64,000 nucleotides of DNA from Mycoplana rhizolycopersici (GCF_013378445.1 NZ_JABXYK010000008.1:1-64000), one strand, 5' to 3'. Positions 8,477-17,798 are shown, counted from the first letter of the stretch. Notes: generated from the letters alone by a model not told the origin. Translations and numbers: made by a program.

Positions 8477-11083
8477 ATGGCGCTGGAGACCTACCATCGC
8501 AAGCGCGACTTCCAAAAGACCCCCGAGCCAAAGGGCCGGACGGCAAAGGCGCAGGGCAACAGCTTCGTCGTGCAGAAACATGACGCGCGCCGTCTTCACT
8601 ACGATTTCCGGCTCGAGATGGACGGCGTCCTGAAAAGCTGGGCCGTCACCCGCGGGCCGAGCCTGGTGCCCGGCGAAAAGCGCCTTGCCGTCCATGTCGA
8701 GGACCATCCGCTGGAATATGGCGGCTTCGAAGGGACGATCCCCAAGGGCGAGTATGGCGGCGGCACCGTCATCGTATGGGACAGAGGCACGTGGGAACCG
8801 CTCGAAGATCCGCACAAGGGCTACAACAAGGGTCATCTCGAATTCGAGCTGCATGGCGAAAAGCTGAACGGCCTGTGGCATCTGGTGCGAATGCAGGGCA
8901 AGCCCGGCGAGAGGGCGGACAACTGGCTGTTGATCAAGGGAGAGGACGAATACGCCCGGCCGGAAGATGCGCCCGACATTCTTGAGGAGCGCCCGGAATC
9001 GGTAAAGACAGGGCGGGAGATCGCGGACGTCGCCGGCGAGGAGCCGGGCTGGTCGTCGAAAACCGGAAAGATCACCCGGAAGACCGCCCGCAAGCCGAAG
9101 GCGAAGACCGATCCGGCCGAGGCCGAGGCCGAGCCCAAGTCGCCCGCACCGGCCGACCCGTCCAAGGAAGAGGGTGCGGTCAAGGCGCGACTGCCGACCT
9201 TCGTCGAACCGGCCCTCGCCTCGCTGACGCAAAATCCGCCTGCGGGAGCACGTTGGCTTCACGAGATCAAGTTCGACGGTTACCGGCTGCAGGCGCGCAT
9301 CGAGGCCGGCAAGGTCAAGCTTCTGACCCGCGGCGGGCTCGACTGGTCGGCGAAGTTCGGCAAGACTATCCTGTCCGCCTTCCAGGAACTGCCGGTCGGC
9401 AGCGCACTGATCGACGGCGAACTGATCGTCGAGGGGCAGTCCGGCATCTCCGATTTCTCAGCACTTCAGGCCGACCTGAGCGAGGGCCGGACGAACCGTT
9501 TCGTCTACCACGCCTTCGACCTTCTCCATCTCGACGGCTACAACCTGACCGCCCTCCCCCTCGTCCGCCGCAAGGAACTGCTCCATACGGTCATTGCCAC
9601 GGAGACCGGCCTGTTGCGCTACAGCGCCCATTTCGAGGAGGACGGCGCCCTGCTTCTGGCGCAGGCCTGTCGCCTCGGGCTGGAAGGGATCGTCTCGAAG
9701 ATCGCCGGCGATCGCTACCGCTCCGGCCGCGGCAAAAGCTGGCAGAAGGCCAAGTGCACCCATGCGCAGGAGTTCGTCATCGCCGGCTGGGTGCCGTCGA
9801 CGACATCGCGCAAGGCGGTGGGTTCGCTCGCCCTCGGGGTCTACGAGGCCGGAGAACTGCAGCATGTCGGCCGGGTCGGGACGGGCTTCAGCCATACGGT
9901 CGCCGCCGAGCTTGCGCGGCGGCTGGAGCGGATCAGGATCGAATCCAGCCCCTTCGCTGCGCGCCTCACGAGCGATGAGGCCCGCGGCCTGCGTTTCGTC
10001 CGCCCCGAGCTTGTGGCCGAAGTCGAGTTCCGTGCCTGGACCGCCGACGGCCACCTTCGCCACGCCTCGTTCCGCGGCCTGCGCGAGGACAAGCCGGCAA
10101 GCGAAATCGTCCGCGAGCAGAGCAAGGCCGCCGATACTGGCGCAAAGGGCCGCAGCAGGAACAAGGAGAAGACGATGCCGAAACCCGCATCGAGACCGGC
10201 CTCGAAGGTCCAGCTGACGCATCCGGACCGCATCTACTGGCCAAAGGAGGGCGTCACCAAGGGCGGGCTTGCCGACTACTACGCCGAGGTGTGGCCGTTC
10301 ATGGAGCCATACGTCGTAGATCGCCCGCTGGCGCTTCTGCGTTGCCCCGACGGGATCGACGGCCAGCAGTTTTTCCAGAAACACGCATGGAAAGGCATCA
10401 ACGCGGCCATCCAGCTTGTCGAGGATCCGAAGGAGCCCGGCGAGGCGCCCTATATCGCCATCAAGGATTTCGACGGGCTGATCGGGCTGGTGCAGGCGGC
10501 CTCGCTCGAAATCCACCCCTGGGGATCAACCGTGAGCGACTGGGAGAAGCCCGATACGCTGATCATGGACCTCGATCCGGGCCCGGACGTCGGCTGGGCA
10601 ACCGTCATTGCCGCTGCGGAGGAAACCCGGGATCGGCTGCAGGACATGGGCCTGCGCGCCTATGTCAAGACATCGGGCGGCAAGGGGCTGCATGTCGTTG
10701 CCCCGCTGAAGCGCTCGGCGGAGTGGCCGCAATTGAAGACCTTCACCAAGGAACTGGCCGACCAGATGGCGGCGGACAGCCCCGGAAAGTACGTCTCCAC
10801 CATCGCCAAGGCGAAGCGGCATGGCAAGATCCTGATCGACTACCTCAGAAACCAGCGCGGGCAGACGGCAGTGGCGCCCTATTCCACGCGTGCCCGACCG
10901 GGCGCCCCGGTCTCCATGCCGCTCGGCTGGGAAGAGCTCGATCCCGCCATCGGCCCTGCGCACTTCACCGTTTCGAATGCGCCGACCCGGCTGGCAAAGC
11001 TCGCCTCCGACCCGTGGGCGGATTTCCGCAGCGATGCAGTCCCGCTCCCGGTCAAGCGCCAGCGGCGGGGGGACGCGGCCTGA
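8477..11083 (+). CDS. ligD: Multifunctional DNA ligase D
   Basis: LigD processes and seals broken DNA ends in bacterial end joining. The 868-residue protein has all three domains in the order phosphoesterase-ligase-polymerase. The 3'-phosphoesterase is at ~30-160 (QKHDARRLHYDFRLE, with His/Asp metal ligands). After a charged linker at ~160-235, the ATP-dependent ligase is at ~238-545, with the adenylated Lys in EIKFDGYR near 265. A second linker leads to the primase-polymerase domain at ~590-860, with catalytic Asp residues in MDLDPGPD and the SGGKGLHV motif. It is transcribed with ku and converges on the second ku gene with only 3 bp between the two stop codons. Confidence 0.96.
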   Translation: MALETYHRKRDFQKTPEPKGRTAKAQGNSFVVQKHDARRLHYDFRLEMDGVLKSWAVTRGPSLVPGEKRLAVHVEDHPLEYGGFEGTIPKGEYGGGTVIVWDRGTWEPLEDPHKGYNKGHLEFELHGEKLNGLWHLVRMQGKPGERADNWLLIKGEDEYARPEDAPDILEERPESVKTGREIADVAGEEPGWSSKTGKITRKTARKPKAKTDPAEAEAEPKSPAPADPSKEEGAVKARLPTFVEPALASLTQNPPAGARWLHEIKFDGYRLQARIEAGKVKLLTRGGLDWSAKFGKTILSAFQELPVGSALIDGELIVEGQSGISDFSALQADLSEGRTNRFVYHAFDLLHLDGYNLTALPLVRRKELLHTVIATETGLLRYSAHFEEDGALLLAQACRLGLEGIVSKIAGDRYRSGRGKSWQKAKCTHAQEFVIAGWVPSTTSRKAVGSLALGVYEAGELQHVGRVGTGFSHTVAAELARRLERIRIESSPFAARLTSDEARGLRFVRPELVAEVEFRAWTADGHLRHASFRGLREDKPASEIVREQSKAADTGAKGRSRNKEKTMPKPASRPASKVQLTHPDRIYWPKEGVTKGGLADYYAEVWPFMEPYVVDRPLALLRCPDGIDGQQFFQKHAWKGINAAIQLVEDPKEPGEAPYIAIKDFDGLIGLVQAASLEIHPWGSTVSDWEKPDTLIMDLDPGPDVGWATVIAAAEETRDRLQDMGLRAYVKTSGGKGLHVVAPLKRSAEWPQLKTFTKELADQMAADSPGKYVSTIAKAKRHGKILIDYLRNQRGQTAVAPYSTRARPGAPVSMPLGWEELDPAIGPAHFTVSNAPTRLAKLASDPWADFRSDAVPLPVKRQRRGDAA

Positions 11084-11086
11084 GGC

Positions 11087-11890
11087 TCACTTCTTGTTTT
11101 TTTTGGCCGCCGCCACGCTCTTGCGAAGTGCATCCATGATGTTGATGACGTTGGAGGACGGCGCCGGCACCTCGGCCTTTTCCTTCGCCGGTTTCTTTCG
11201 CCCCTTCTTCTTCGCCGCGATGATCTCCAGAAGCTTCTCCTGAACGGGATCGTCGGCTACGTCCGGGGACCATTTGCGGATATTTTCGGCGATGAACGTC
11301 TCTGCGAGCTTCATCATCGACGGTTCCAGCTTCACCTTGCCGATCCCCTCGAAATAGGCATCGGCCGGACGGACCTCCTCGCCATAGCGAAGCGTCCACA
11401 GCACGATGCCCTTCTCGCGGGGCTCGAGCAGCACCGCGCGCTCGCGCCGATACATGACGAGGCGTGATATTCCCACCATGTCGGCGGCCTTCATCGCGTC
11501 GCGAATGACGCTGAAGGCCTCCTCTCCGACGGGGTCGTTGGGCGTCAGGTAGTGCGGCTTGTCGAACCAGATCCAGTCGATGCTGTCGCGGCTGACGAAC
11601 TTTTCGATGTCGATCGTCCGCGTGCTCTCGAGCGCGACCGCGTCCAGTTCCTCATCTTCGAGAACGACGAAATCGCCCTCGCCGCGCTCGTATCCCTTAG
11701 CCTCGTCGTCCTCGTCCACCGCCTTGCCGGTTTCGGAATCGACATAGCGGCTGACCACCCGGTTCTTCGTCGCGCGATTGAGCGTATGGAACCGGACCTT
11801 CTCGTCCGCGCTCGTCGCCGGTGTCATCGCCACCGGACAGGTGACGAGCGAAAGCTTCAGATAGCCCTTCCAGAAAATGCGTGGCGCCAT
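11087..11890 (-). CDS. ku: Second Ku homologue
   Basis: 267-residue Ku paralogue (MAPRIFWKGYLKLS start, FHTLNRATKNRV, KGYERGEGDFVVLEDEE, KPHYLTPNDPVGEEAF core). Its tail is shorter than that of the first Ku but still Lys-rich (AAKKKGRKK, AAAKKNKK), consistent with DNA binding. Rhizobia often carry several ku genes, and paralogues may form homo- or heterodimers with different LigD partners. It faces ligD tail to tail and has its own EcfG-like promoter, so both transcription units of this island appear to respond to the same stress sigma factor. Confidence 0.93.
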   Translation of the reverse strand: MAPRIFWKGYLKLSLVTCPVAMTPATSADEKVRFHTLNRATKNRVVSRYVDSETGKAVDEDDEAKGYERGEGDFVVLEDEELDAVALESTRTIDIEKFVSRDSIDWIWFDKPHYLTPNDPVGEEAFSVIRDAMKAADMVGISRLVMYRRERAVLLEPREKGIVLWTLRYGEEVRPADAYFEGIGKVKLEPSMMKLAETFIAENIRKWSPDVADDPVQEKLLEIIAAKKKGRKKPAKEKAEVPAPSSNVINIMDALRKSVAAAKKNKK

Positions 11891-11920
11891 GGCTGCACCC
11901 CTCGCGAATCATCGTCAAAA

Positions 11921-11945
11921 AACGCGCCTCGCGCCTCTTGGTTCC
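11921..11945 (-). promoter_or_regulatory. EcfG/RpoE2-type promoter upstream of second ku
   Basis: Read on the minus strand: GGAAC (11945-11941), 16 bp, CGTT (11924-11921). The predicted transcription start is about 20 bp before the ku ATG at 11890. Element sequence and spacing are identical to the site at 7554-7578. Confidence 0.75.
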
Positions 11946-12112
11946 GCCCTGTTGGTTCCCGATGGAACTGCCGGGCGGACATCTTGCGCCCGCAGCGGGC
12001 ATCCGACAAGCGCGCTTCCACGACCGGAGCGGGAATATTATCATCGACCCCGGTGTCTCACGGCTGCACCCGCTTTTGCGGGATCCAACCACCGGGCACA
12101 GGAACAAGCGCC

Positions 12113-12490
12113 ATGAGAAAACTGCTCCTCGCTTCAGCCGCCTTCGTCCTCGCAAGCGTTGTCGCCGCCGTTGCGGCCGCTCCCATAAAGACCGTCAAGA
12201 CCGACAAGGGCGAAGTCCTTGCCGGCGAGAACGGCATGACGCTCTATACCTACAAGAACGACATGAAGGACATGTCCATGTGCTACGACCAGTGCGCGAA
12301 CAACTGGCCGCCCTACATGGCCGCAGCCGGCGCCAAGGCCGAAGGTACCTATACGCTGGTCAAGCGCAAGGACGGCCAGATGCAGTGGGCGAAGGACGGC
12401 ATGCCGCTCTATTTCTGGATCAAGGACAACAAGCAGGGCGATGCGACCGGCGACGGGGTGAAAGGCGTCTGGAATGTCGCACGGCCCTGA
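12113..12490 (+). CDS. Secreted YxxD-repeat protein (COG4315 type)
   Basis: 125 residues. A signal peptide (MRKLLLASAAFVLASVVAAVAA) is followed by two copies of the short 'lipoprotein with Yx(F/W/Y)xxD motif' unit: MTLYTYKNDMKD near 45 and MPLYFWIKDNKQGD near 98, separated by a CYDQCANNWPPY block. There is no lipobox Cys, so it should be free in the periplasm. AGGA precedes the ATG. Its last 17 bp overlap the ECF sigma gene, so the three genes 12113-13795 are probably one operon and this protein may be a target or sensor in that circuit. Biochemical function unknown. Confidence 0.85.
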   Translation: MRKLLLASAAFVLASVVAAVAAAPIKTVKTDKGEVLAGENGMTLYTYKNDMKDMSMCYDQCANNWPPYMAAAGAKAEGTYTLVKRKDGQMQWAKDGMPLYFWIKDNKQGDATGDGVKGVWNVARP

Positions 12491-13016
12491 CGATGGCCCT
12501 GAGGACGGCGGCGCTGCCGCCTCGTTCGAGGAGGCTCTCCTGGCTCTCGTGCCGGGCTTGCGGCGCTACTCGCGCAGCCTGACGCGCACCGATGCCGACG
12601 GCGAGGACCTGCTTCAGGACTGCGTCGAAGCGGCGCTCGCGCGCCGCGCCCAATGGCGCGGCGCCAACCTCCGCAGTTGGGCCTTCACCATCATGACCAA
12701 CCTGTTCCGCAACCGGTATCGGGCGATGATGCGGCGCCCGACGACGGTCATCGAGGACGCCGAGCAGGTCGCGCTTGCTGATGACACAGGCGACCCGCTG
12801 GAGCGGGCCCGTATCCGGGCGGCGCTCGAGACGCTGACGCCCGAATACCGCACGACGCTGATGCTGGTGGTGGTCGAAGGCTATTCCTACCAGGAAACCG
12901 CGGACATGATGCGCGTTCCGATCGGCACCGTCATGTCCCGCCTGTCACGCGCGCGACACCAGCTCGCCACCCGGCTGGCACAGGACAACATCGTCCCCCT
13001 CAGGAGATCGAAATGA
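12474..13016 (+). CDS. ECF-family RNA polymerase sigma factor
   Basis: 180 residues with sigma region 2 (DADGEDLLQDCVEAALARRAQ; LRSWAFTIMTNLFRNRYR) at ~40-90 and region 4 (LTPEYRTTLMLVVVEGYSYQETADMM, then GTVMSRLSRAR as recognition helix) at ~120-170. It is not EcfG itself: no PhyR or NepR gene is nearby. The start lies inside the preceding gene and no ribosome binding site stands out, so translation is probably coupled. The stop overlaps the anti-sigma start (ATGA), the usual layout for a sigma/anti-sigma pair. Stimulus unknown. Confidence 0.9.
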   Translation: MSHGPDDGPEDGGAAASFEEALLALVPGLRRYSRSLTRTDADGEDLLQDCVEAALARRAQWRGANLRSWAFTIMTNLFRNRYRAMMRRPTTVIEDAEQVALADDTGDPLERARIRAALETLTPEYRTTLMLVVVEGYSYQETADMMRVPIGTVMSRLSRARHQLATRLAQDNIVPLRRSK

Positions 13017-13795
13017 CGCAAGCGACCGGCACAATCGGCGAAAACGACCTGCATGCCTTTGTCGACGGCCTGCTGGATGAAGGCCGGCGCGCAGAGGTCG
13101 AAGCCTGGCTGGAGACGAACCCGCAGGATGCCGAACGCGTGGCGAGCTGGTCGAGCCAGAACGAACGCATAAGGGAGGTATTTGCCGGCGACTTCGTCTC
13201 CCGCGGCAGCGACGCCGAAATGCTAAGACGCAATCGTCCCCTGGTCGGGTCGCGGTTCACCCGCCCCGCAATTGCCGCCGCTGCCGCACTGCTGATCTTT
13301 GCCGCTGGCTTCGGCAGCGGTCGGCTGACCATGGAGACGATTGCCCCGCCGTCCGGGGCGTCCACCACCTCCCTCGCGCAGGAGGCGCGCTCCGCCTTCC
13401 TCGTCTACACCAGCGAGGTGCGCCATCCCGTCGAGGTCGGCGCCGACCAGCAGGAGCATCTTGCCGCCTGGCTTGGCAAGCGGCTGGACTATCGCTTGCG
13501 CCTGCCGGATCTTTCCGCCCTCGGCTACAGCCTCGTCGGCGGCAGGCTGCTGCCGGTCGGCGGCAGACCGGGTGCGCTGCTGATGTACCAGAACGCCGGC
13601 GGCCAGCGGCTGACGATGATAGTCGGACGCAACGCGGAAAACCGCGAAACGAGCTTCCGTCTCGACACGGACGGCCCCATACGCACCTTCTACTGGATCG
13701 ACGGCGCGATCGGCTACGCAGTGACCGGCGAGATCCCGGCGAACGATCTTCGTGCCGTCGCCGACGAATGCTACCGGCAGATGGAGGAAGCGTGA
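13013..13795 (+). CDS. Membrane-bound anti-sigma factor
   Basis: 260 residues. An N-terminal cytoplasmic anti-sigma domain ([23 protein letters not shown] pattern, without the zinc-binding HxxxCxxC) is followed by one transmembrane helix at about 82-105 and a periplasmic domain of about 150 residues. It should hold the upstream ECF factor inactive until a periplasmic signal arrives. Start and stop overlap with the sigma gene supports the pairing. The periplasmic part matches no ligand-binding domain I recognise. Confidence 0.85.
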   Translation: MTQATGTIGENDLHAFVDGLLDEGRRAEVEAWLETNPQDAERVASWSSQNERIREVFAGDFVSRGSDAEMLRRNRPLVGSRFTRPAIAAAAALLIFAAGFGSGRLTMETIAPPSGASTTSLAQEARSAFLVYTSEVRHPVEVGADQQEHLAAWLGKRLDYRLRLPDLSALGYSLVGGRLLPVGGRPGALLMYQNAGGQRLTMIVGRNAENRETSFRLDTDGPIRTFYWIDGAIGYAVTGEIPANDLRAVADECYRQMEEA

Positions 13796-13913
13796 GACTG
13801 CTCCCCTCCGACCTCGGCATCGGCAATGTCTCGTCGGCAAACGCGTGGAAGCAACGGTGAAAACTTGGCATAGTGCCCCTCGACAAGACGAGTCATCGCT
13901 TAAGGACGCAAAC

Positions 13914-14756
13914 ATGGTCGGCATTCGAGACATAACCCTGCCGGGCGGCCGCAGGGTCCCTGCGCTTGGCCAAGGGACCTGGCACATGGGCGAAAGCGGT
14001 GCGGCAGCGCAAGGCGAGATCCGCGCGTTGCAGGCCGGGATCGACCTCGGCATGACGCTGATCGATACGGCCGAAATGTATGCGGACGGCGGGGCGGAGG
14101 AGGTCGTCGGCCGCGCCGTCGAGGGACGCCGTGACAGCGTGTTCATCGTCAGCAAGGTTCTTCCGTCGAACGCCAGCCGGCGCGGCACGGTCGCCGCCTG
14201 CGAGGCGAGCCTTAAGCGGCTCGGCACGGACCGGATCGATCTCTACCTCCTGCACTGGCGCGGCCGCCATCCCCTTTCCGAGACGGTCGCAGCGTTCGAG
14301 GAGCTGAGGGCGGCGGGCAAGATCGGCGGCTGGGGCGTCTCCAATTTCGACGTCGACGACATGGAGGAATTGTCGTCGGTCGCGGGCGGAGATCATGTCG
14401 CGGCGAACCAGGTCCTCTATAATCCCGCCCGTCGCGGCATCGAATTCGACCTTTTGCCCTGGTCCGACCAACGCGGGATCGCCACCATGGCCTACTCGCC
14501 GCTCGACGAAGGCCGCCTCGTGCGCCATCCCGCACTTGCCCGCATCGCCGCAAACCACGGCGCCAGCGCCGCGCAGGTGGCGCTGGCCTTCCTGCTTTCA
14601 CGCCCGCACGTCATCGTCATCCCCAAGTCCGGCTCGCCCGAACGCGTCGCCGAAAACCGCAAGGCCGCCGATCTGATCCTCACCTCCAACGACATGGCCG
14701 CCCTAGACGCCGCCTTCCCGCCGCCCAGACACAAGCAACCGCTGGAAATGATTTAG
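13914..14756 (+). CDS. Aldo/keto reductase
   Basis: 280-residue NAD(P)H-dependent oxidoreductase of the AKR superfamily (TIM barrel). The catalytic tetrad is visible: Asp and Tyr in [11 protein letters not shown], Lys in FIVSKV, His in YLLHWRG; cofactor-binding residues appear in [14 protein letters not shown]. The ATG at 13914 has AAGGA 7 bp upstream; the open frame extends to 13752, but that part overlaps the anti-sigma gene and looks non-coding. Substrate unknown; small aldehydes or 2-keto compounds are usual for the YbbO/DkgA-like group. Confidence 0.9.
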   Translation: MVGIRDITLPGGRRVPALGQGTWHMGESGAAAQGEIRALQAGIDLGMTLIDTAEMYADGGAEEVVGRAVEGRRDSVFIVSKVLPSNASRRGTVAACEASLKRLGTDRIDLYLLHWRGRHPLSETVAAFEELRAAGKIGGWGVSNFDVDDMEELSSVAGGDHVAANQVLYNPARRGIEFDLLPWSDQRGIATMAYSPLDEGRLVRHPALARIAANHGASAAQVALAFLLSRPHVIVIPKSGSPERVAENRKAADLILTSNDMAALDAAFPPPRHKQPLEMI

Positions 14757-14827
14757 GGCCTACTTCGGAAAAACGCCATAAAGTTGCACACACTCGAGAG
14801 CTCCACCCACAGAGTGAAGCGGTAGCA

Positions 14828-15340
14828 ATGTTGTTTCGAGCTTCTTGTCGTTTGTTGTTGGCTGGCGTTGCCGCCGCATACCTCGGACATCCGTCGACAG
14901 CCACGGCTGCAGAAAATCGGTCATCGACAATCCGCCTTGGCATCATTTTCGCTGATGGACGAAATCATCAATTGGAGAGGCGATGCAGAGAGGCTGAAAC
15001 TTGCGAGATTTATCGCAACGATGATCTGGGAGTAACTATCACAATATTGGAGAAAAGAGGATCAAGGCAAAAAACATCGAAAACCGTTCGGATATCATGC
15101 AGGGACTTCGATTGTTTCTTTGAAAATTCCCAAGCCTTTACGGAGATATACCGTTCACAGCCAGTCCGCTTCTACAAGGGAGAGCGTCCCAGAGGATTGG
15201 AGTGGCAACAAAACGAATTTTACGGAAGTCTCGCAATTCAATTCGAGACAAAGCCGAAAACAAAATTCCCGAAAAAGGTAACGTCAACTGAGCTCAACGG
15301 TCCGCCCGAGAAGAGTCGGGCAGACCAGCGCAAAATTTAG
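14828..15340 (+). CDS. Secreted hypothetical protein, atypical composition
   Basis: 170 residues with a signal peptide (MLFRASCRLLLAGVAAAYL, cleavage near TATA-A) and a mature domain rich in Cys (RRCREAETCEI, RISCRDFDCFF), suggesting disulfide bonds, ending in a Lys/Pro-rich tail. I do not recognise a family. Codon use differs from every neighbour: AGA, AGG, ATA, TTG, TCA and AAA are common, while adjacent genes use almost only GC-ending codons. This points to recent acquisition. It is convergent with ilvN. Confidence 0.65.
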   Translation: MLFRASCRLLLAGVAAAYLGHPSTATAAENRSSTIRLGIIFADGRNHQLERRCREAETCEIYRNDDLGVTITILEKRGSRQKTSKTVRISCRDFDCFFENSQAFTEIYRSQPVRFYKGERPRGLEWQQNEFYGSLAIQFETKPKTKFPKKVTSTELNGPPEKSRADQRKI

Positions 15341-15367
15341 CCGGCAGCGGCTGAATCGTAATTTGGC

Positions 15368-15940
15368 TCACATCCCCTGCGGGCCGCGGTTCATCGCGGC
15401 GATGCCGGTGCGGCAGACCTCGATCAGGCCGAGCGGCTTCATGATGGCGATGAACTGGTCGATCTTCGACACCTTGCCGGTGATCTCGAAGACGAAGTGC
15501 TCGGTGTTGGCGTCGATCACGGATGCGCGGAAGGCGTCGGCGAGCCGCAGCGCCTCGACCCGGTGGTCGCCGGTTCCCGACACCTTGACCAGCGCCAGCT
15601 CGCGCTCCAGCGGCCGTTCATGGCCGAGGTCCTTGGCGCGGACGGTCAGGTCGACGACCCGGTGCACCGGCACGATGCGCTCCAGCTGCGCCTTGATCTG
15701 CTCGAGTACGTGCGGGGTGCCGCGCGTGACGATGGTGATACGCGACAGGTGCGCCTGATGCTCCGTCTCCGAAACGGTCAGGCTTTCGATGTTGTAGCCG
15801 CGGCCCGAAAACAGGCCGATGACGCGGGCAAGGACGCCCGGCTCGTTGTCGACGAGGACCGATAGCGTGTGGCTTTCCGAAACCTGCGTCTCGGGAGCGA
15901 TGAAATAGGCCGAACCGGTCGGCTGAAGATGTGCGTTCAT
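15368..15940 (-). CDS. ilvN: Acetolactate synthase small (regulatory) subunit
   Basis: 190-residue regulatory subunit (called IlvH in many rhizobia). It stimulates the catalytic subunit and confers valine feedback inhibition. The N-terminal ACT domain is clear (HTLSVLVDNEPGVLARVIGLFSGRGYNIESL), followed by a second ACT-like half (ELALVKVSG, FVFEITGKVSKIDQFI). It lies 21 bp downstream of ilvB in the same orientation, so the two form one operon behind the ilv attenuator. Confidence 0.96.
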   Translation of the reverse strand: MNAHLQPTGSAYFIAPETQVSESHTLSVLVDNEPGVLARVIGLFSGRGYNIESLTVSETEHQAHLSRITIVTRGTPHVLEQIKAQLERIVPVHRVVDLTVRAKDLGHERPLERELALVKVSGTGDHRVEALRLADAFRASVIDANTEHFVFEITGKVSKIDQFIAIMKPLGLIEVCRTGIAAMNRGPQGM

Positions 15941-15961
15941 GGACTTATTTCCTCCCGTATA

Positions 15962-17764
15962 TCAGACCAGCTGGCGACCCTTGGCGTCGATCGCGTTCGC
16001 GACCGCCTCGTCCGTCGCCTCGTCGGGCAACAGCATCTCGTTGTGCGCCTTGCCGGACGGGATCATCGGGAAGCAGTTCGCCAGGTTGGCGACACGGCAA
16101 TCGAAGATCACCGGCTTCTTCACCGCGATCATTTCCTGGATCGCGCCATCGAGATCCGCAGGCTTGTCGCAGCGCAGGCCGACGGCGCCATACGCTTCGG
16201 CGAGCTTGACGAAGTCCGGCATCGCCTCGGTGTATGAATGCGACAGCCGGTTGCCGTGCAAGAGCTGCTGCCACTGGCGCACCATCCCCATGTACTGGTT
16301 GTTGAGGATGAAGATCTTGATCGGCGCCTCGTACTGGATCGCAGCGGACATCTCCTGGATGCACATCTGGATGGAGGCGTCGCCGGCGATGTCGATGACG
16401 AGCGCGTCGGGATGGGCGATCTGCACGCCGAGAGCGGCCGGCAGGCCATAGCCCATCGTGCCGAGCCCGCCCGAGGTCATCCAGCGGTTCGGCTGCTCGA
16501 AGCCGAAGAACTGCGCCGCCCACATCTGGTGCTGTCCGACTTCGGTGGTGATGTAGGTGTCGCGATGCTTGGTCAGCTCGTACAGCCGCTGGATTGCGTA
16601 TTGCGGCATGATGACGTCGTCGTTGGCCTTGTAGGCCAGCGAGTTGCGCGCACGCCACTTGCTGATCGAGGTCCACCAGTCGGCGAGGTGTTCCTTGCCG
16701 ACGGTCTTGGCGGATGCGCGCCACAGCCGGACCATGTCTTCGAGGACGCGGCCGACGTCGCCCAGGATCGGAATGTCGACGCGGACGTTCTTGTTGATCG
16801 AGGACGGGTCGATATCGATGTGGATCTTCTTCGAATTGGGCGAAAACGCGTTCAGGCGGCCGGTAATGCGGTCATCGAAGCGCGCGCCGATGCAGACCAT
16901 GACGTCGCAGTCATGCATCGCCATGTTCGCCTCGTAGGTGCCGTGCATGCCCAGCATGCCGAGCCAGTTCTTGCCGGACGCGGGATAGGCGCCGAGCCCC
17001 ATCAGCGTCGACGTGATCGGGAAGCCGGTCAGTTCGACCAGTTCGCGCAGCAGATGCGAAGCCTCGGGTCCCGAGTTGACGACGCCGCCGCCGGAATAGA
17101 TGACCGGCTTGCGGGCGCCCTGCATCAGGGCTACAGCCTCGCGGATCCGGTCGAGGTCGCCCTGGACCTTCGGCTCGTAGACGTGCTGCGAGGAAACCAT
17201 CGACGGCGGGACATAGGTGCCGGTGGCGAACTGGATGTCCTTTGGAATATCGACGACGACCGGGCCGGGACGCCCGCTCTGGGCGACACGGAAGGCCTCG
17301 TGGATGGTGCGCGCCAGCTGGTTGACGTCCTTGACCAGCCAGTTGTGCTTGGTGCAGGGGCGGGTGATGCCGACGGTGTCGCATTCCTGGAACGCGTCCG
17401 AACCGATCAGCGAGGTCGGGACCTGGCCGCTGAGGCAGACGAGCGGGATCGAGTCCATCAGCGCGTCCTGCAGCGGCGTGACGGCGTTGGTCGCGCCGGG
17501 GCCGGAGGTCACCAGCATGACGCCGACCTTGCCGGTAGAGCGCGCATAGCCTTCGGCGGCATGTCCTGCCCCCTGCTCGTGGCGCACGAGGATGTGCTGG
17601 ATCTCGTCCTGCTGGAAGATCTCGTCGTAGATCGGCAGGACGGCGCCGCCCGGATAGCCGAAGATGTGCTCGACGCCATTGTCCTTCAGTGCCTGCAGGA
17701 CGATTTCGGCGCCCGTCATCTGGTTCTCAGTTCCACTCATCGGAATGTTTCCGTTCGTTTCCAT
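15962..17764 (-). CDS. ilvB: Acetolactate synthase large (catalytic) subunit
   Basis: ThDP- and FAD-dependent enzyme that makes 2-acetolactate or 2-aceto-2-hydroxybutyrate, the first committed step to valine, leucine and isoleucine. 600 residues. The N-terminal domain has GYPGGAVLPIYDE and the catalytic Glu in VRHEQGAGHAAEG, the FAD domain is central, and the ThDP-binding GDASIQM...NNQYMGMV motif is in the last third. An ATG at 17740 (MSGTENQMTG) is an equally good start; neither has a strong ribosome binding site. Expression is expected to be controlled by the upstream leader peptide and terminator. Confidence 0.96.
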   Translation of the reverse strand: METNGNIPMSGTENQMTGAEIVLQALKDNGVEHIFGYPGGAVLPIYDEIFQQDEIQHILVRHEQGAGHAAEGYARSTGKVGVMLVTSGPGATNAVTPLQDALMDSIPLVCLSGQVPTSLIGSDAFQECDTVGITRPCTKHNWLVKDVNQLARTIHEAFRVAQSGRPGPVVVDIPKDIQFATGTYVPPSMVSSQHVYEPKVQGDLDRIREAVALMQGARKPVIYSGGGVVNSGPEASHLLRELVELTGFPITSTLMGLGAYPASGKNWLGMLGMHGTYEANMAMHDCDVMVCIGARFDDRITGRLNAFSPNSKKIHIDIDPSSINKNVRVDIPILGDVGRVLEDMVRLWRASAKTVGKEHLADWWTSISKWRARNSLAYKANDDVIMPQYAIQRLYELTKHRDTYITTEVGQHQMWAAQFFGFEQPNRWMTSGGLGTMGYGLPAALGVQIAHPDALVIDIAGDASIQMCIQEMSAAIQYEAPIKIFILNNQYMGMVRQWQQLLHGNRLSHSYTEAMPDFVKLAEAYGAVGLRCDKPADLDGAIQEMIAVKKPVIFDCRVANLANCFPMIPSGKAHNEMLLPDEATDEAVANAIDAKGRQLV

Positions 17765-17798
17765 GGTTTGAAAGTGTGATTAGCGAAATCGTGGGCAT

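Noticed and set aside
7913-9262. 449-codon minus-strand frame across ku and ligD
   Set aside because: Antisense to two genes with catalytic motifs visible; not protein-like.
15304-15321. GCCCGA/TCGGGC hairpin as a terminator of the orphan gene
   Set aside because: It lies inside the coding sequence before the stop and has no T-run.
16238-17779. 513-codon plus-strand frame opposite ilvB
   Set aside because: Exact antisense overlap with a well-identified catalytic subunit; no ribosome binding site or domain.
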